From Bryopsis sp. KO-2023 (taxonomy: Eukaryota > Chlorophyta > Ulvophyceae > Bryopsidales > Bryopsidaceae), in NCBI GenBank assembly GCA_030272585.1, contig BSYQ01000011.1:1984001-2048000 (forward strand): a stretch of 64,000 nucleotides of DNA, read 5' to 3'. Shown one piece after another: positions 34,790 to 46,500 of this stretch. Within the stretch, counting starts at the first letter, position 1, and every line of letters starts with the position of its first letter. The notes under the pieces were generated by a model. It saw only the letters and a program-made list of their open reading frames with translations, was not told the origin of the DNA and did no database searches. The position numbers and the translations under genes were made by a program.

Positions 34790-37700
34790 CCGCCAGGCAG
34801 GAAACTGCTTCGTCTGAGCCTGGCCGACGCAAACGTCGTAAGCGAAACAGAGTTCGTAGGCGGCGTAGGAAGCTAAGATCAAAAGTAGGTGCCTCGAAAA
34901 AGGTTTGTACTCACAGCGGAAAACCTGGGGCGCGGACTAGTACACCGCGTGAAGAGAGAACAGAGACACTCTCCACATCTACCCAATCGGCACATGACAA
35001 CTGCGATTGGAAAAATGAACAGAAGGAAAGCACACCGGATGAGATGGACGCGCCTCATGCGTCATCTGCATCTCTTCCCTCTGTTAGTGAATCTGTGGGC
35101 TCATTGGAGTCGCAGAGTAGTCTACAGGAGTCCCTGCCTGCAGACGTAGACGATAGTGGGTCAGAAACAACCCAGCGGTCTACCACAGAGCGAGTTAATG
35201 TGTCAGAAGTTCGATCAACTTCGTCAACCAAGGGTGACACATGCCCTCTGTTAAAAATTCAAGAAGTGCCTGTGAGAGGGTACGAAGTAAAAGCACGGAT
35301 CAAGACCACGGACCTTTATGCATTCATTGATTGTGGAAGTACCGCAAACTATATCAATGATAAGGTAGCGCGTGATCTCGGGTTGTCGATTACACCAAGC
35401 TCAAAGAGAGCAATGTTGGCAAACGGAGATATTAAAGAACTGGCTGGCAGCTGTAACAACCTCCGAGTAAAGATAGGAGGGCTGAAGTGCAAAATGAAAG
35501 CGGATCTGTTCCCAGACCTTGGTTATGACCTAATATTGGGCATGCCTTGGTTGCAGAAAGAAAACCCCCGCATAGACTTTCAGCAAAATGAGATTTCAGT
35601 TTGCAAAAACAGCCAAGTGTTTCATCTCCCGTTGCGACATCCAACCCAAGAGAGTATTGAACCTGAACGAAAAGTACAGTCGATACTGCAAGAAGTGCCA
35701 GTGACTGAGTGTTCAGCTAAGAGAATGATGCGTCATCTCAAAACAGAGACAGCATTCATGGTTATAGTGCAAGAATCTGAAGAGAAAGCTTTAGGCCAAC
35801 ATGAATTGCCTGACGCAATAGAGCGAACACAGCCATTCAACACTGAGGATGAGATTGGCAAACTTATTCGTTCAGACACCCCTGCCGAAATTAAAAAGGT
35901 GGTAGAAACACACCGTGGTGTGTTCCCTCGTGATTTACCCCCAGGGATCCCTCCGAAGAGAAAAGGTCATGAGTTTAAGATAGACCTGGAGGATCCAACA
36001 CCTATCCATCGTCCAATATACAAGCTTTCACCAGCAGAGCTGGATGAAGTGAAAGCACAAGTGGACTACCTTCTGGAACAGAAGAAAATCAAACCATCCG
36101 AGTCCCCTTGGGGCGCGCCAATCCTATTTGTACCGAAAAAGGATGGAGGCTTAAGGATGTGTGTGGATTACAGGTGGATCAATAAGGTGACGGTGAAAAA
36201 CCGGTATCCTTTACCCCTGCCAGAAGAATTGATGGATAGAGTGTTCAAAGCCAAAGTGTTCTCGAAGTTAGATCTGCGATCGGGCTACTGGCAATTTCCA
36301 GTAAGGCCATCTGATACAGATAAAACAGCGTTCCGCACGAGATACGGTCACTTTGAGTTTTTGGTAGCGCCTTTTGGGCTAACCAATTGCCCAGCGCAAT
36401 TCCAAACTCTAGTGCAAGACCTACTCGCAGAGTTTTTAGATGATTTTGTTGTTGTCTTTATCGATGACATACTCATCTTCTCTGAAAACATGGAACAGCA
36501 TGCCGAACACTTAGAGAAAGTCCTGTCGCGACTAGCAGAATATCAGCTTTTTGCTAAGGCAAGTAAAAGTGAGCTGGCTGTCGCAACAGTAGACTATCTT
36601 GGCTACCGCATTAGCGGAAGTGGGTTAAAACCACAGGAACAAAAAGTGAAGGCAGTGAAGGAGTGGAAGGAACTGCAGAGTGTTAGTGATGTACGTAGTT
36701 TCCTTGGAATGGTTTCATACTACAGGAAATTCATTCCCCAGTTTGCACATATTGCTGGACCACTCCATGACTTAGTGAAAAAAGACCATCCCTGGAGATG
36801 GGGACAGGTTGAGCGTGGCGCATTCAATGAACTGAAAAAGCGTCTAAGTCAAGCTCCCGTCCTTATTTTTCCAGATGCGTCACTGCCTTACACTGTGATC
36901 ACTGATGCGTCGAATGAGGCCATCGGTGCCGTGTTAACACAGGATCACGGAGAGGGGCTACAGCCAATAGCTTACCTCTCACGTAGATTCAAGCCTGCCG
37001 AGCTTAACTATGCACCATACGACAAAGAGTTGTGTGCAATATGTTATGCGATGGTGCAGTGGAGACATTATCTAGAAGGTTGTGCGGGTGGAGTAACAGT
37101 GTTCACTGACCACCAACCTCTGACGCATATTCTGTCGCAGAGGAACCTTTCTAGAACCCAAGCAAGATGGCTTGAGGCGGGGTACCTGACTTCGATCAAC
37201 CCCAAGATCTCCTATATCAAAGGCAAGGCTAATGTGTTAGCAGATGCTCTCTCCCGCAGTGTTCCTAAGCCCGTGGAAACTGCGATGAACATTTCCACTT
37301 GGCAAGTGCATCAAGCAAGCCAAGACGAGTGGAAACAAGCCCTCCAAGCTGATAACTCCTTGGTGAAGATATTGCGGAAGCTTGAGAGTGGCGAGGAAGT
37401 TGAGGGATATTTCCTCAGAGAGGGAATACTCTGGACGGTCCCAAAGAGAGGATTAGTCGAGAAAGTGGTGGTTCCTAAAGGCCAGCGCAATAAAATCATG
37501 AAGGAGTGCCATGAGACACCTTCAGCAGGCCATACAGGACCAGCGCGAACAGGAGAAATCCTAGCGCGGCGATATTGGTGGAAGGGGTGGATGAATGAGT
37601 TGAAGGCATTTGTGCGCGAATGCCCTGTGTGCCAACAAATAAAGGCTGACACACAGAAGCCTATGGGCTTACTTCAACCCCTGCCAATACCTGAGCGGAA

Positions 37701-38784
37701 GTGGGAGCAGATTACCACTGACTTGGTGACAGATCTACCAGCATCCAATGGGTTTAGTGCTGTAGCTGTCTTTGTCGATAGACTTACCAAGTTTGTGCAT
37801 TTCGCCCCATGTACTAAAGAGATTACCGCTGCAGGATACGCCCAACTTTTTATCGAACATGTTTACCGCAACCATGGCCTACCTAAAGTGATTGTGTCTG
37901 ATAGAGACCCTCGCTTTACCAGCAAGTTCTGGCAGACGCTTTTTAAAGCTCTGGGTACAGAGATTCGTATGAGTACAGCTTACCACCCTCAGACGGATGG
38001 GCAGAGTGAGGTTACCATACGTACTCTGGAAAATTTTCTAAGGCCATATGCTGAGAGGTATCCCCATAAGTGGGTTGAGTATTTACCTACAGCAGAGTTT
38101 GCAGCAAACAATGCAGTGAATGCGAGTACAGGGTTCGCACCTGCATACTTGATGTATGGGTACCATCCAGAAACACCAAACATTGGTGGGACGGCAACGC
38201 AATTTCAAGTGGAAGCAGTTAAGACTATGGTAGCACGGATGGCACAGGACTTAGATACCGCAAAAGCATATTACTCTAGAGCACAACACAGAATGTGTGT
38301 GAGTGCAAACAAGAAGAGGAAAGATATTGCTTTTGAGAAAGGGGATAAAGTCCTGATAAAAAGCCGTTTTATTCCGTTGGCTGCTTTGAACAAAGTGAGT
38401 CCCAAACTGCGCCGTCGATTTGTGGGTCCCTTTGAAATTGTGGAGAAAATATCAAAGGTGGCTTACAGAGTTCAACTTCCGGAAACATGGCTCATTCACC
38501 CAGTGTTTCATGTTTCTAAGTTCAAGCGTTATCACGCCTCGAGTGATAACAGCAGGCAAATACAACCTCCAGAAGGAGAGTTGATTGGTAGCGAAGTAGA
38601 GTATGAGGTCGAAAATATCCTAAGGGCTAGAGGTAAACGCAATCGTGAATACCTAGTGCTGTGGAAAGGATACGATCTACTTGACGCTACTTGGGAACCT
38701 GAAGCTAATCTGGTTAACGCACCAGATATACTTCGCGCATTTAAAGAGAAAGAAAGAAAAGAGTTGCAGAAAGGAAGAGAATAG
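34778..38784 (+). CDS. pol: Chr-B Pol: protease, RT, RNase H, integrase, chromodomain
   Basis: The frame is open from inside the gag end; the first ATG is at 35044, and numbering below counts from it (1246 aa). A basic RRKRRK segment comes first. The aspartic protease has D96-C-G-S-T instead of the usual D-S/T-G. RT carries LDLRSGYWQ and FIDDILIF (D474, D475). RNase H begins ITDASNEAIGAVL. Integrase has the zinc region (HETPSAGH...CPVCQ) and catalytic D893, D953 and E989 with exactly 35 residues between the last two. A chromodomain lies at about 1186-1235 (YLVLWKGYD, TWEPE). It would copy the element RNA and integrate the cDNA, the chromodomain guiding it to marked chromatin. Expression is probably by -1 frameshifting from gag. 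Confidence 0.92.
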
Positions 38785-39112
38785 GGAAGCAGAGTGTTTG
38801 ATGGCTAAGGTGGAACTCCTTATAGCAAGGGGGCGCGAAAAAGGATACCTTAGAAAAACTCTGTCGACTTCCAAACCAACTCTTTAACTTTAATGCGTGA
38901 GGTGCCTAAGTTATTTGGCTGGCGCAGTAAGTGTAGCTTCAGTAGTACTTTAGAAACCGGGCAAACGATGTCACATTCGAGATAGTGTGGTTGTTCCGAG
39001 AAAACCCCTATCAAGTGACGTGTTGAGGTGGTCTTGACGAGACTCCAACCGAGCGAAACGTTGGTGTCTCACCCCAATAACTCAACGAGGAAAGTGTACG
39101 AGTCACCCAGCC

Positions 39113-39119
39113 TTATAAG
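39113..39119 (+). promoter_or_regulatory. TATA-like box upstream of Chr-B ORF3
   Basis: TTATAAG is followed by CCCTCGAACCATTTTG and AAACGGAGC. Chr-A has a TATA box at the matching place, followed by CCCTCCGCACCATTTTT and AAACGGAGC. Conservation of these blocks outside coding sequence suggests an internal promoter for ORF3. Confidence 0.5.
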
Positions 39120-39233
39120 CGCAGCCCTCGAACCATTTTGCCCTAGTGTTTGTGTAAACGGAGCGAGCTCCTGAGTGAAAAAGAGTCTAAAGACGCACAA
39201 ACCGTTGTTATTTCTTTCTTTCCGACAAACATA

Positions 39234-41048
39234 ATGGCTGCCGACACACCCGCCGCAATTATTGCGAGGTTGGAAGCGGAGGTAGCTCAAAAAGAAGAGG
39301 AGCTGCAGCACTTTGTTACGACCGCAGAGGAGGTGCTGCAGAACAATGAGGCCTTAACCCGGCAGCTCGCAGAGTTGAGTGACCGGACGAAAGCAGCTGA
39401 GGCTGCGAAGGAGGCAGCGGAAAAAGCCAAGGATAAGGCGGAGGCGGAAAAGAAAGAAGCGGAGGACAAGACTAAGGTCTTGGAAGAAAAATTGGAAGCC
39501 ATGAAGCTGAAGAAGCAGCGGTTCCAATCTCACATGATGGCTAACCATCGTGAGAATGACCTCCGTAAGCAAGCTCTCGGGGGAATGGTGGATCGATTTA
39601 CCGCGGTAGAGGAAACGCTGCAGCGAGCTGTAGCAACCGCGTGGAGTGCAGCAGCCAACAACCTTGAGAAGGAATTGGCAGAACAAGAGCTGCAGATCGA
39701 TTTGCTGGGAGAGTCCCTCAGAGACGGCTCTGAAAAACTTCAAGTGCAGAGCAAAACAACGGACAAGATGCTGCGTTTGAACCCGCCGGTACCAGCACCA
39801 CGGGTACGCGAAGAACTGGATCGCCAAGTCCAAGTTCTGTTGTCAAACGCAACACTTGATCTGGAACCGTCCAAGGACGATGATGCGGGAGGCTCAAGCA
39901 AGGGCCAGGGGAAAGGGAAAAACAAACGTCCAAGCTCGCCGTGTAGGGATGAAGATCCACACGGAAAGAGAAGGCGAGAGGACGGTGACGATGAAGGTGG
40001 TGAGCCACCGAGGGATCGTATGCCTGGAGATGCAGCAAGAGCCAACTTGTTACTCAAGTTAAAGGCTGCCGCATTAAAGACTCCAGCACCCTCACAACCA
40101 GCGCCAACAGTTCAGACTCCCGGAGATGAGGCTACCGCAATAGCACCGGGGGAGGACTTATTCGACATGCGAGAGGAGGAGCTTTTGGACTTGGATTTTA
40201 ACGAAGAAATTGACTTCGGCAGTCCACCTCCTAGGCTCGAAGGTCCTAGTTCTGAACTGGAGGACGGGGAAATAAGGAATGATGAAGGGCCAAGCCAGGT
40301 GACAGAGGTTCAGCGTGCGGTCCATCCACCGTTGGAGTTAGCTCCAACAGAAGCAGCACTTCGGGCTTTCCGAGAAAAGGTTAAGCTCAGAAGACTAAAG
40401 GCGGCTGCTCAAGACAAAGTGGATGCTGCACCCAGCGAAGTGAACCTGTCACGGGAGGATATCGAGGAGGCTTGCAACCCCATCACTGCGTCAGAGAAAT
40501 GGCCGAAGGTCCAATATACTAACCCCAGGGACCGAGCCTTGCAAAATTACCGCGGCAACCGGCACTTTCACGAGTTGCCCATGTGCATTTGGTGCGGAAG
40601 AAGCCCAATGCAAGCAAGTGCTCAGCGGCTGACGCAGAAGAAGTATTCCGTCCTTCCTTGTGGGTATCACCTCGTGTGTGATGCTCATTGGTTGGCATAC
40701 TCGATGCTGGGGCGCATCGTCACGGCGGTCCAAAAAGTCGCGGAAGTGGACAACAAGTCCATCGCCACCGTCTCCCCATTCTCTCTACCTGCCCATATGT
40801 TGAAGCTGACACGCTCGACGTTCGAAGAAATCCCTCCGTTCCCGGCTGAGCACGAGAAGTTGCCACACTGCAACATGTGTGTAAAGCGGCAGCTCAAGGT
40901 GTCCGGCATCACAAGGGATCTGCCATTCCTTAAGTCCAAGAGGGTGGCTGCCGCATTTGATCCCTGTGTCCGGTATCGTGCAGTGCAGCAAGCGCATGCG
41001 CAGGAGCAGCGTGCTATTCAGCAAGCGCAAGCGCAGGAACAGCGTTAA
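39234..41048 (+). CDS. Chr-B ORF3: coiled-coil zinc-motif protein in the env position, 604 aa
   Basis: Chosen start is ATG at 39234 (MAADTPAAIIARLEAEV). The first 200 residues are Ala/Lys/Glu-rich and strongly coiled-coil-like. A charged linker with a possible nuclear signal follows (KRPSS...GKRRRED), then acidic and Pro-rich stretches. The C-terminal third has an eight-ligand pattern: C451-x2-C454, C476-x2-H479, C482-x2-H485-W and C546-x2-C549. It looks like a RING- or treble-clef-type zinc domain, but I cannot name the family. No signal peptide, membrane helix or glycoprotein features are seen, so it is not an Env. Chr-A has a homologue with the same layout and spacing logic. Role unknown: a Gag-like assembly partner, an integration or silencing regulator, or a ubiquitin-ligase-like factor are possible. 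Confidence 0.85.
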   Translation: MAADTPAAIIARLEAEVAQKEEELQHFVTTAEEVLQNNEALTRQLAELSDRTKAAEAAKEAAEKAKDKAEAEKKEAEDKTKVLEEKLEAMKLKKQRFQSHMMANHRENDLRKQALGGMVDRFTAVEETLQRAVATAWSAAANNLEKELAEQELQIDLLGESLRDGSEKLQVQSKTTDKMLRLNPPVPAPRVREELDRQVQVLLSNATLDLEPSKDDDAGGSSKGQGKGKNKRPSSPCRDEDPHGKRRREDGDDEGGEPPRDRMPGDAARANLLLKLKAAALKTPAPSQPAPTVQTPGDEATAIAPGEDLFDMREEELLDLDFNEEIDFGSPPPRLEGPSSELEDGEIRNDEGPSQVTEVQRAVHPPLELAPTEAALRAFREKVKLRRLKAAAQDKVDAAPSEVNLSREDIEEACNPITASEKWPKVQYTNPRDRALQNYRGNRHFHELPMCIWCGRSPMQASAQRLTQKKYSVLPCGYHLVCDAHWLAYSMLGRIVTAVQKVAEVDNKSIATVSPFSLPAHMLKLTRSTFEEIPPFPAEHEKLPHCNMCVKRQLKVSGITRDLPFLKSKRVAAAFDPCVRYRAVQQAHAQEQRAIQQAQAQEQR

Positions 41049-41243
41049 GGAGGAGGAAAAAGGAGTTATCGTCGACCAAGTGTGTGCGTGCAGCAGCTGT
41101 CAGAGACGTCAGAGCAAGAGACAGGTCCAAGACAGTTGGGTGTGGGTATGGGAGTGGGTGAGTTTTGTGTTTGTGTTTTTGTGTTTTTGTTTTTCTTTGT
41201 GTTTTGGTGTGCGTGGGCGCCCACTTTTTGCGGGGGGGGCGTA
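41049..41243 (+). other. Chr-B 3' leader and polypurine tract
   Basis: A GT-rich stretch (TTTTGTGTTTTTGTTTTTC) is followed by GCGGGGGGGGCGTA at 41230-41243, directly before the 3' LTR. The G run is the likely plus-strand primer. Confidence 0.7.
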
Positions 41244-41669
41244 TGTTAGTCTTTTAGCGCTATACGAGGTAGTTTGGGATAGAGCCGAGGGTGGCTGACG
41301 CATGTGGGTTCGCGAGTAAGACAGATTAGACCCAGAGTTTGGGGCATGCGTCAGCGTACTACACTTAGGGGTACTTAAGAGGCCCACTCGTTGTTTTGAC
41401 ATTCTTATTCACTTTACTTTGTAAGAACTCGGGATTCGTGGGATTGGTGTGTTCCCGCTTGTGTGTGTGTTTGTGTGTGTGTGTGTTAAGTGTTTGCCTG
41501 ACGCAATCACTTCTCAACCCAAGTGCTCTAGTAGCGTTCACAACCGCGCTAGCTAGAGAGTTGTCTAAATCAACAAACCCCACAAGTATACTTGCGTTAG
41601 CCAGCAAGTTATCACGAATCCAATCAACACAGCCGACCACTATTGCGTCACCCACAAGCTTCACTATCA
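41244..41669 (+). repeat. Chr-B 3' LTR, 426 bp
   Basis: Same length as the 5' LTR and, by eye, the same sequence throughout, which implies recent insertion. Confidence 0.92.
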
Positions 41670-43568
41670 GCTAGATTACAAGCGGAAATGGAGGAGTTGA
41701 AAAGAAGTCAAAGTCGGTCTTCAAGGAGAAGCAGATCGAGAAGCTCAACAAGGAGCAGAGAGCCGCGGGAAATGTTGCAGGAAATGCTACAAGACCCGGA
41801 AACAGCGCAAGAGCTAAAGAAGGTGTTTGAGGATGTAGCGGACACAAAGTTCACGTCGAACTTTGAGTTTTGGCGGAAGAAAGATGCTGCAGCAGTTGCC
41901 ACACACATGGCATCCGCCGCCCAACAAACACCTCTTGTGGCTGCTATGGCGGGAGTGGGAACCAGAACGGTGGCACAACCACCCAGATTGTCCGAAGTAC
42001 AAATTCCATTCGGTCAACCGGCCCAAACCTCATCCGGCTTTGCCCCGGATTCAGTAGGTTTCCCGCCAATACCACCAGTATTCCCGCGGGCAAATAGACC
42101 GATTACCCGACCTGCATCACCCCCAGTCATTATTCCTGGAGTGGGGCGAGGCAGTGCAATCAGCGGACAGGGAAATGTACCTAGGCCGACTGTGAGGCCT
42201 AGCGCTGTGTTTGGACAAACACCAAATACAAGACCACCAGCGGTATTACAGCCAGTACAACCGCCACAGCGTACGCAGGCTTCTCCCGTGGTACAAACTG
42301 TTCCGCTGACAACTCCAACAACCACGTCACCCGAGCCACCTAGAACATTACCCATGCCACCACCAGCTTCTCAGCCAGTGTTATCACATCCATCAATGAT
42401 TTCACCACCCGGCTATTATGCCATGGGGGCATCATACATTCGGCCTTCTATCTTAGGTCACTCCGTGAATGTATACGGAGCTCCATCATCCGGAAACCCC
42501 TATGTGGGATGGGGATCCTATCCGCGTATTCCTCAACGCGCAGGCGGAGGAGGCGGAGGAGGCGGAGGTGGAGATGATGATGGTTCCGGTGATGGAAGTG
42601 GCGGAGGCCCATCGGACAGAAGTGGCCGTGGGTCTGCACCTGGACCACATATTGGTGGAGGAAGAGAAGGACCATCTAGGAACCCAGGAGGCGGTCCTGG
42701 AGATGGTGGTGGTGGAGGTGGCGGAGGAGGCGGACCTCCTGGTCCCCCAAGTGGGGACCCCGATTTTATGGGCTATGCACGTCCAGAAAATCGTTTGCTT
42801 CACATTCCCAATGCGGTCAAATTCCCGATGCCGAAACCGTATACTGGCGCTGGAGATCGCTGGATTCGGGATTGGCAGGCAGAACTCACCAACTTCTGAT
42901 TTGGATGAGTCTGTTTGGCTTAAAGTATTCCGCACAAATCTCTCTGGTTCAGCCGCCACATGGCGGAATATGCAAGAGATGCGTATTCGGGAAGGAGTTC
43001 GTCCGATGTTCCAGGACTGGATTCAACTTGTGGAGGAACTAGCCATTGCTTTTGAGCCCACAAGGATGTCCGATGTTTCGCGTAGGAAGCTGCGGAAACT
43101 TCAACAAACAGGGAATGTTCGTTCCTACATCAACGCATTTCGGGATCTCATACTCAGAATTCCGAATATGACGGAGGAGGAACAGTACCTACAGTTTGTT
43201 GACGGATTGAAACCCCAGATCCGACATCAAGTTGTTACAATGGTGACAGAAGGAGTGGAAGCGGCGATAGTCACTGCCGAAAGAATCGATTCGTTGGGTG
43301 GCCAATCTCAAAACAACCGCGGACGTGGTCGCGGACGAGGGCGATGGAACTGGAATTGGAAAAACAAGCCCAAAGCTGACCAGAACCAGCAGATGCAGGG
43401 TCAGCAACCGCAACCACCACCTCCACCCCAAGATCAAAATCAGCAAATGGGAGGAGGCAACAGAGGTGGAGGCGGCCGTGGCCGCGGAAGAGGCGGAAGA
43501 CGAGGTGGCGGACGAAATCGAGGTGGTGGCGGAAGGCAGCAACAAGGAGGAGCTAGAGGCGGAGGCGC

Positions 43569-46500
43569 ATGTTACATCTGCGGCGAAGTGGGCCATGGTT
43601 TTGGGAAATGTCCCAAAGGTCCAACTTTTCAAAAGTGGCTAAAAGATCACGCCGCATAGAGGGGACTTCACTCCATGCGGCCAGAAGGAAAAGAGCCAGA
43701 CGCCGAAGATACAAGCATCGCAAACGTCAAAAGCTCCGGGAGTCACGAGAACGAGAACGGAAGGGGAAACAGAATAAGAAGCCAGAGAAAGAGTCAAGTA
43801 ATCCCGCCCAGAGGGCTGAACATCCGCTAATGAGTACGAAACTTGGGGACAAAGAGCGGATGGACGATTCAAGTACGGTCGCCCAAAGCATTTCCGACAA
43901 AGATTTGCCGGAAAGTGTTGGTTCAGTACGTGAAGACTCTGGAAGTTCCTCCGAAGATAGCAACCTGGAATCTGTCCTACCTTGTGGAGAGAAACAGGCT
44001 TCGGAAGGAAGTGTTAAAAGTTCAAGCCGGACTAGTCCAAGAGTTCCGTTTGACGCCGGTGCAAGAGGGGTACCGGACCGTAGAAAAGGAACAGCGGAAG
44101 GAGAAGGGGATTACCTCCAAGACAGTTTTAATCCGTTAGTTCAAAATAAACACCTCAAGTTCATGGGATATGAGCTTAGAGGGCGGATAGGGGGAGCGGC
44201 AATTTCCGCTTATGTAGACTGTGGAGCTACAGAAAATTACGTGGCACAAAAACTGGTGGACAAGTTTGGGTTAGAGTTCTCCTCGTGTAATAAGACAGTT
44301 TCGTTAGCGAATGGGGCTGTTTGCACTGTGGACAAACGATGTGGGAACATCAAGATGCAGCTGGGTGACTACAAAACCCAATTTTCTGCAGATGTATTCC
44401 CTCATCTCACATATGACATTGTGTTAGGGTTACCGTGGCTCATCGCTAATAACCCGTCCATAGACTTTGCACAAGGAACCATCAACATCCGTCAGGGAAA
44501 TCGTTGGATTACAGTACCGGTTAAAGAGAAGCCGACTGATTATCTCCAACTGACGGAAGAAACTATCCCCATTCTGTCCCACAAGAAAGTATTCCGCCAT
44601 ATAGGCAAACAGGCCGACAAAGATAGCCTGGCCTATCTGGTGGTGGTTCGTGAATCTGACCCTATGGATAGCAACCATTTGATGCAATATCCATATGAGG
44701 GCCTCCAGGTTGATAGTCTAAAGACCTCGGCCGACAACCACGCACCAATACAGACGGATCTTCCACGGCTTTTGCATGACAAGATGCATCCGGCAATCCG
44801 TTCTGTGGTGGAGGAATACAGCCATGTTTTTCCCAAAGATCTCCCACCTGGCATACCTCCAGTCCGTAAGGGCCACGAATTCAAGGTGGACCTCGAGGAC
44901 GAGAGTATGAGCCCAATCCATCGTCCGTTGTACAAACTTTCTCCAGCAGAATTGGATGAAGTTCGGACACAGGTGGACTACCTACTGGAACAACGGAAGA
45001 TACGGCCGTTAGAGAGTCCCTGGGGTGCTCCCATACTCTTCGTGCCAAAGAAAGACGGCGGATTGCGGATGTGTGTTGATTATCGTTGGATCAACAAATA
45101 CACAATCAAAAATCGCTATCCACTTCCACTTCCGGAGGAATTGATGGATCGGCTCGCTAAAGCAAAGATCTACACGAAGATCGACCTACGTTCGGGGTAC
45201 TGGCAATTTCCAGTTCGCTCGAAGGATACTGCAAAAACCGCCTTCCGAACAAGATATGGACATTTCGAGTTTCTCGTCTGTCCTTTCGGAATGTCCAACT
45301 GTCCAGCCCAGTTTCAGACAATGGTGCAGGATTTGTTGGGCGAGTTTTTGGACCACTTTGTGGTTGTTTTCATTGACGACATCTTGGTGTTTTCCAACTC
45401 AGTGGAGGAACATGTCGATCATTTGAAACAAGTATTCGAACGCCTTGCAAAGTATAAATTGTACGCCAAAGCAAGCAAGTGCGAAGTGGGGGTCAGCGAG
45501 ACCGACTATTTGGGGTATCATCTGTCAGGAAAAGGCCTGTAGCCAATGAGCGACAAAGTGCGGGCTATACAAGAGTGGAAGGAGCTGAGCTCAGTGACGG
45601 ATGTGCGAAGTTTCTTGGGCATGGTATCTTACTATCGTAAGTTTATACCAGAGTTTGCTCGCATTGCAGGACCCTTGCATGATCTCATCAAGAAGAATCA
45701 TGTGTGGACGTGGGGACCTCTGCAACGGGAAGCTTTCGGCAAACTCAAGGAAAAGATTACCCGCACACCGATCCTTCTCCTACCCGATTCGCTGCTCAAG
45801 TACACCGTAATAACGGACGCATCAGGGACTGCATATGGAGCAGTTTTGTGTCAGGACCATGGAAAGGGGCTACAACCAATAGCTTACCTTTCAAGACGAC
45901 TAAAACCAGCTGAGACACGATATTCCGCTTACGAGCGAGAGCTGGGGGCTATAGCATATGCGCTTAGCCAATGGCGACATTATCTCGAAGGAGCGCCTGG
46001 GGAGGTTACGGTTATGACGGACCATCAGCCGTTAACCTACTTCATGACCCAAGCAACAATGTCGCGGACCCAAGCCCGATGGTGGAGGTCAGGGTTTTTT
46101 GATTCCATAGGTCCAACAATCGTCTATGTTCCTGGCAAAGCCAGCGTTTTGGCGGATGCGTTATCCCGAAGCCTTCCTGATGCTAAGGATCAAATTCATG
46201 CTTTGTCGACCTGGGTGGTAGATGAAGCGGATGCATGGAAGACCGCTATTGCAGAAGATCAAAAACTGCAAGCGGAAGTCAAGAAAATCCAAGAGGGTAA
46301 ACCCACGAAACTTTCGCTAGAGGATGGCTGGTTGTATTATCAAGCAACTCCCACCTCAGACAAAGTATTAGTGGTACCGAACGGATACCGGGAAAAGGTG
46401 ATGGGGGAATTCCATGATGTGCCGAGTGCCGGCCATGCAGGCGCGGCCCGCACCATGGATGTGCTGAAGCGATACTATTGGTGGAAAGGAGTTGGCAAGG

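Larger units (their letters stand above)
31567..41669 (+). mobile_element. Chr-B: complete chromovirus with gag, pol and a third ORF
   Basis: 10103 bp, bounded by two 426-bp LTRs (31567-31992, 41244-41669) that look identical, with duplication GCTAG. It has a primer-binding site, intact gag, intact pol in the -1 frame, an extra ORF after pol, and a polypurine tract. No stop or frameshift was found in any of the three ORFs, so it may be active and is the youngest layer of this nest. Confidence 0.93.
31497..43659 (+). pseudogene. gag: Chr-A gag, middle and C-terminal part (interrupted, frameshifted)
   Basis: The coding sequence runs 31497-31566, is interrupted by Chr-B, and resumes in frame at 41675 (AARLQAEMEELKRSQ). 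It has an Arg/Ser-rich segment, a Pro-rich segment, Gly-rich repeats, a capsid-type region (TWRNMQEMRIREG, LRKLQQTGNVRSY, LQFVDGLKPQI), an RG-rich tail and a CCHC zinc knuckle (CYICGEVGHGFGKC). The frame ends at 42899 inside the capsid region (ELTNF-stop), and the rest is in the next frame from 42469 to 43659, so a small deletion or insertion at about 42880-42900 broke it. The N-terminal third lies inverted at 51103-52014. Confidence 0.8.

Noticed and set aside
39234-41048. Envelope glycoprotein in Chr-B
   Set aside because: It is in the env position, but there is no signal peptide, membrane helix, furin-like site or glycosylation cluster.
42880-42899. Programmed frameshift inside Chr-A gag
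   Set aside because: It lies in the middle of the capsid region and Chr-B has no such break; an ordinary indel in a damaged element is simpler.
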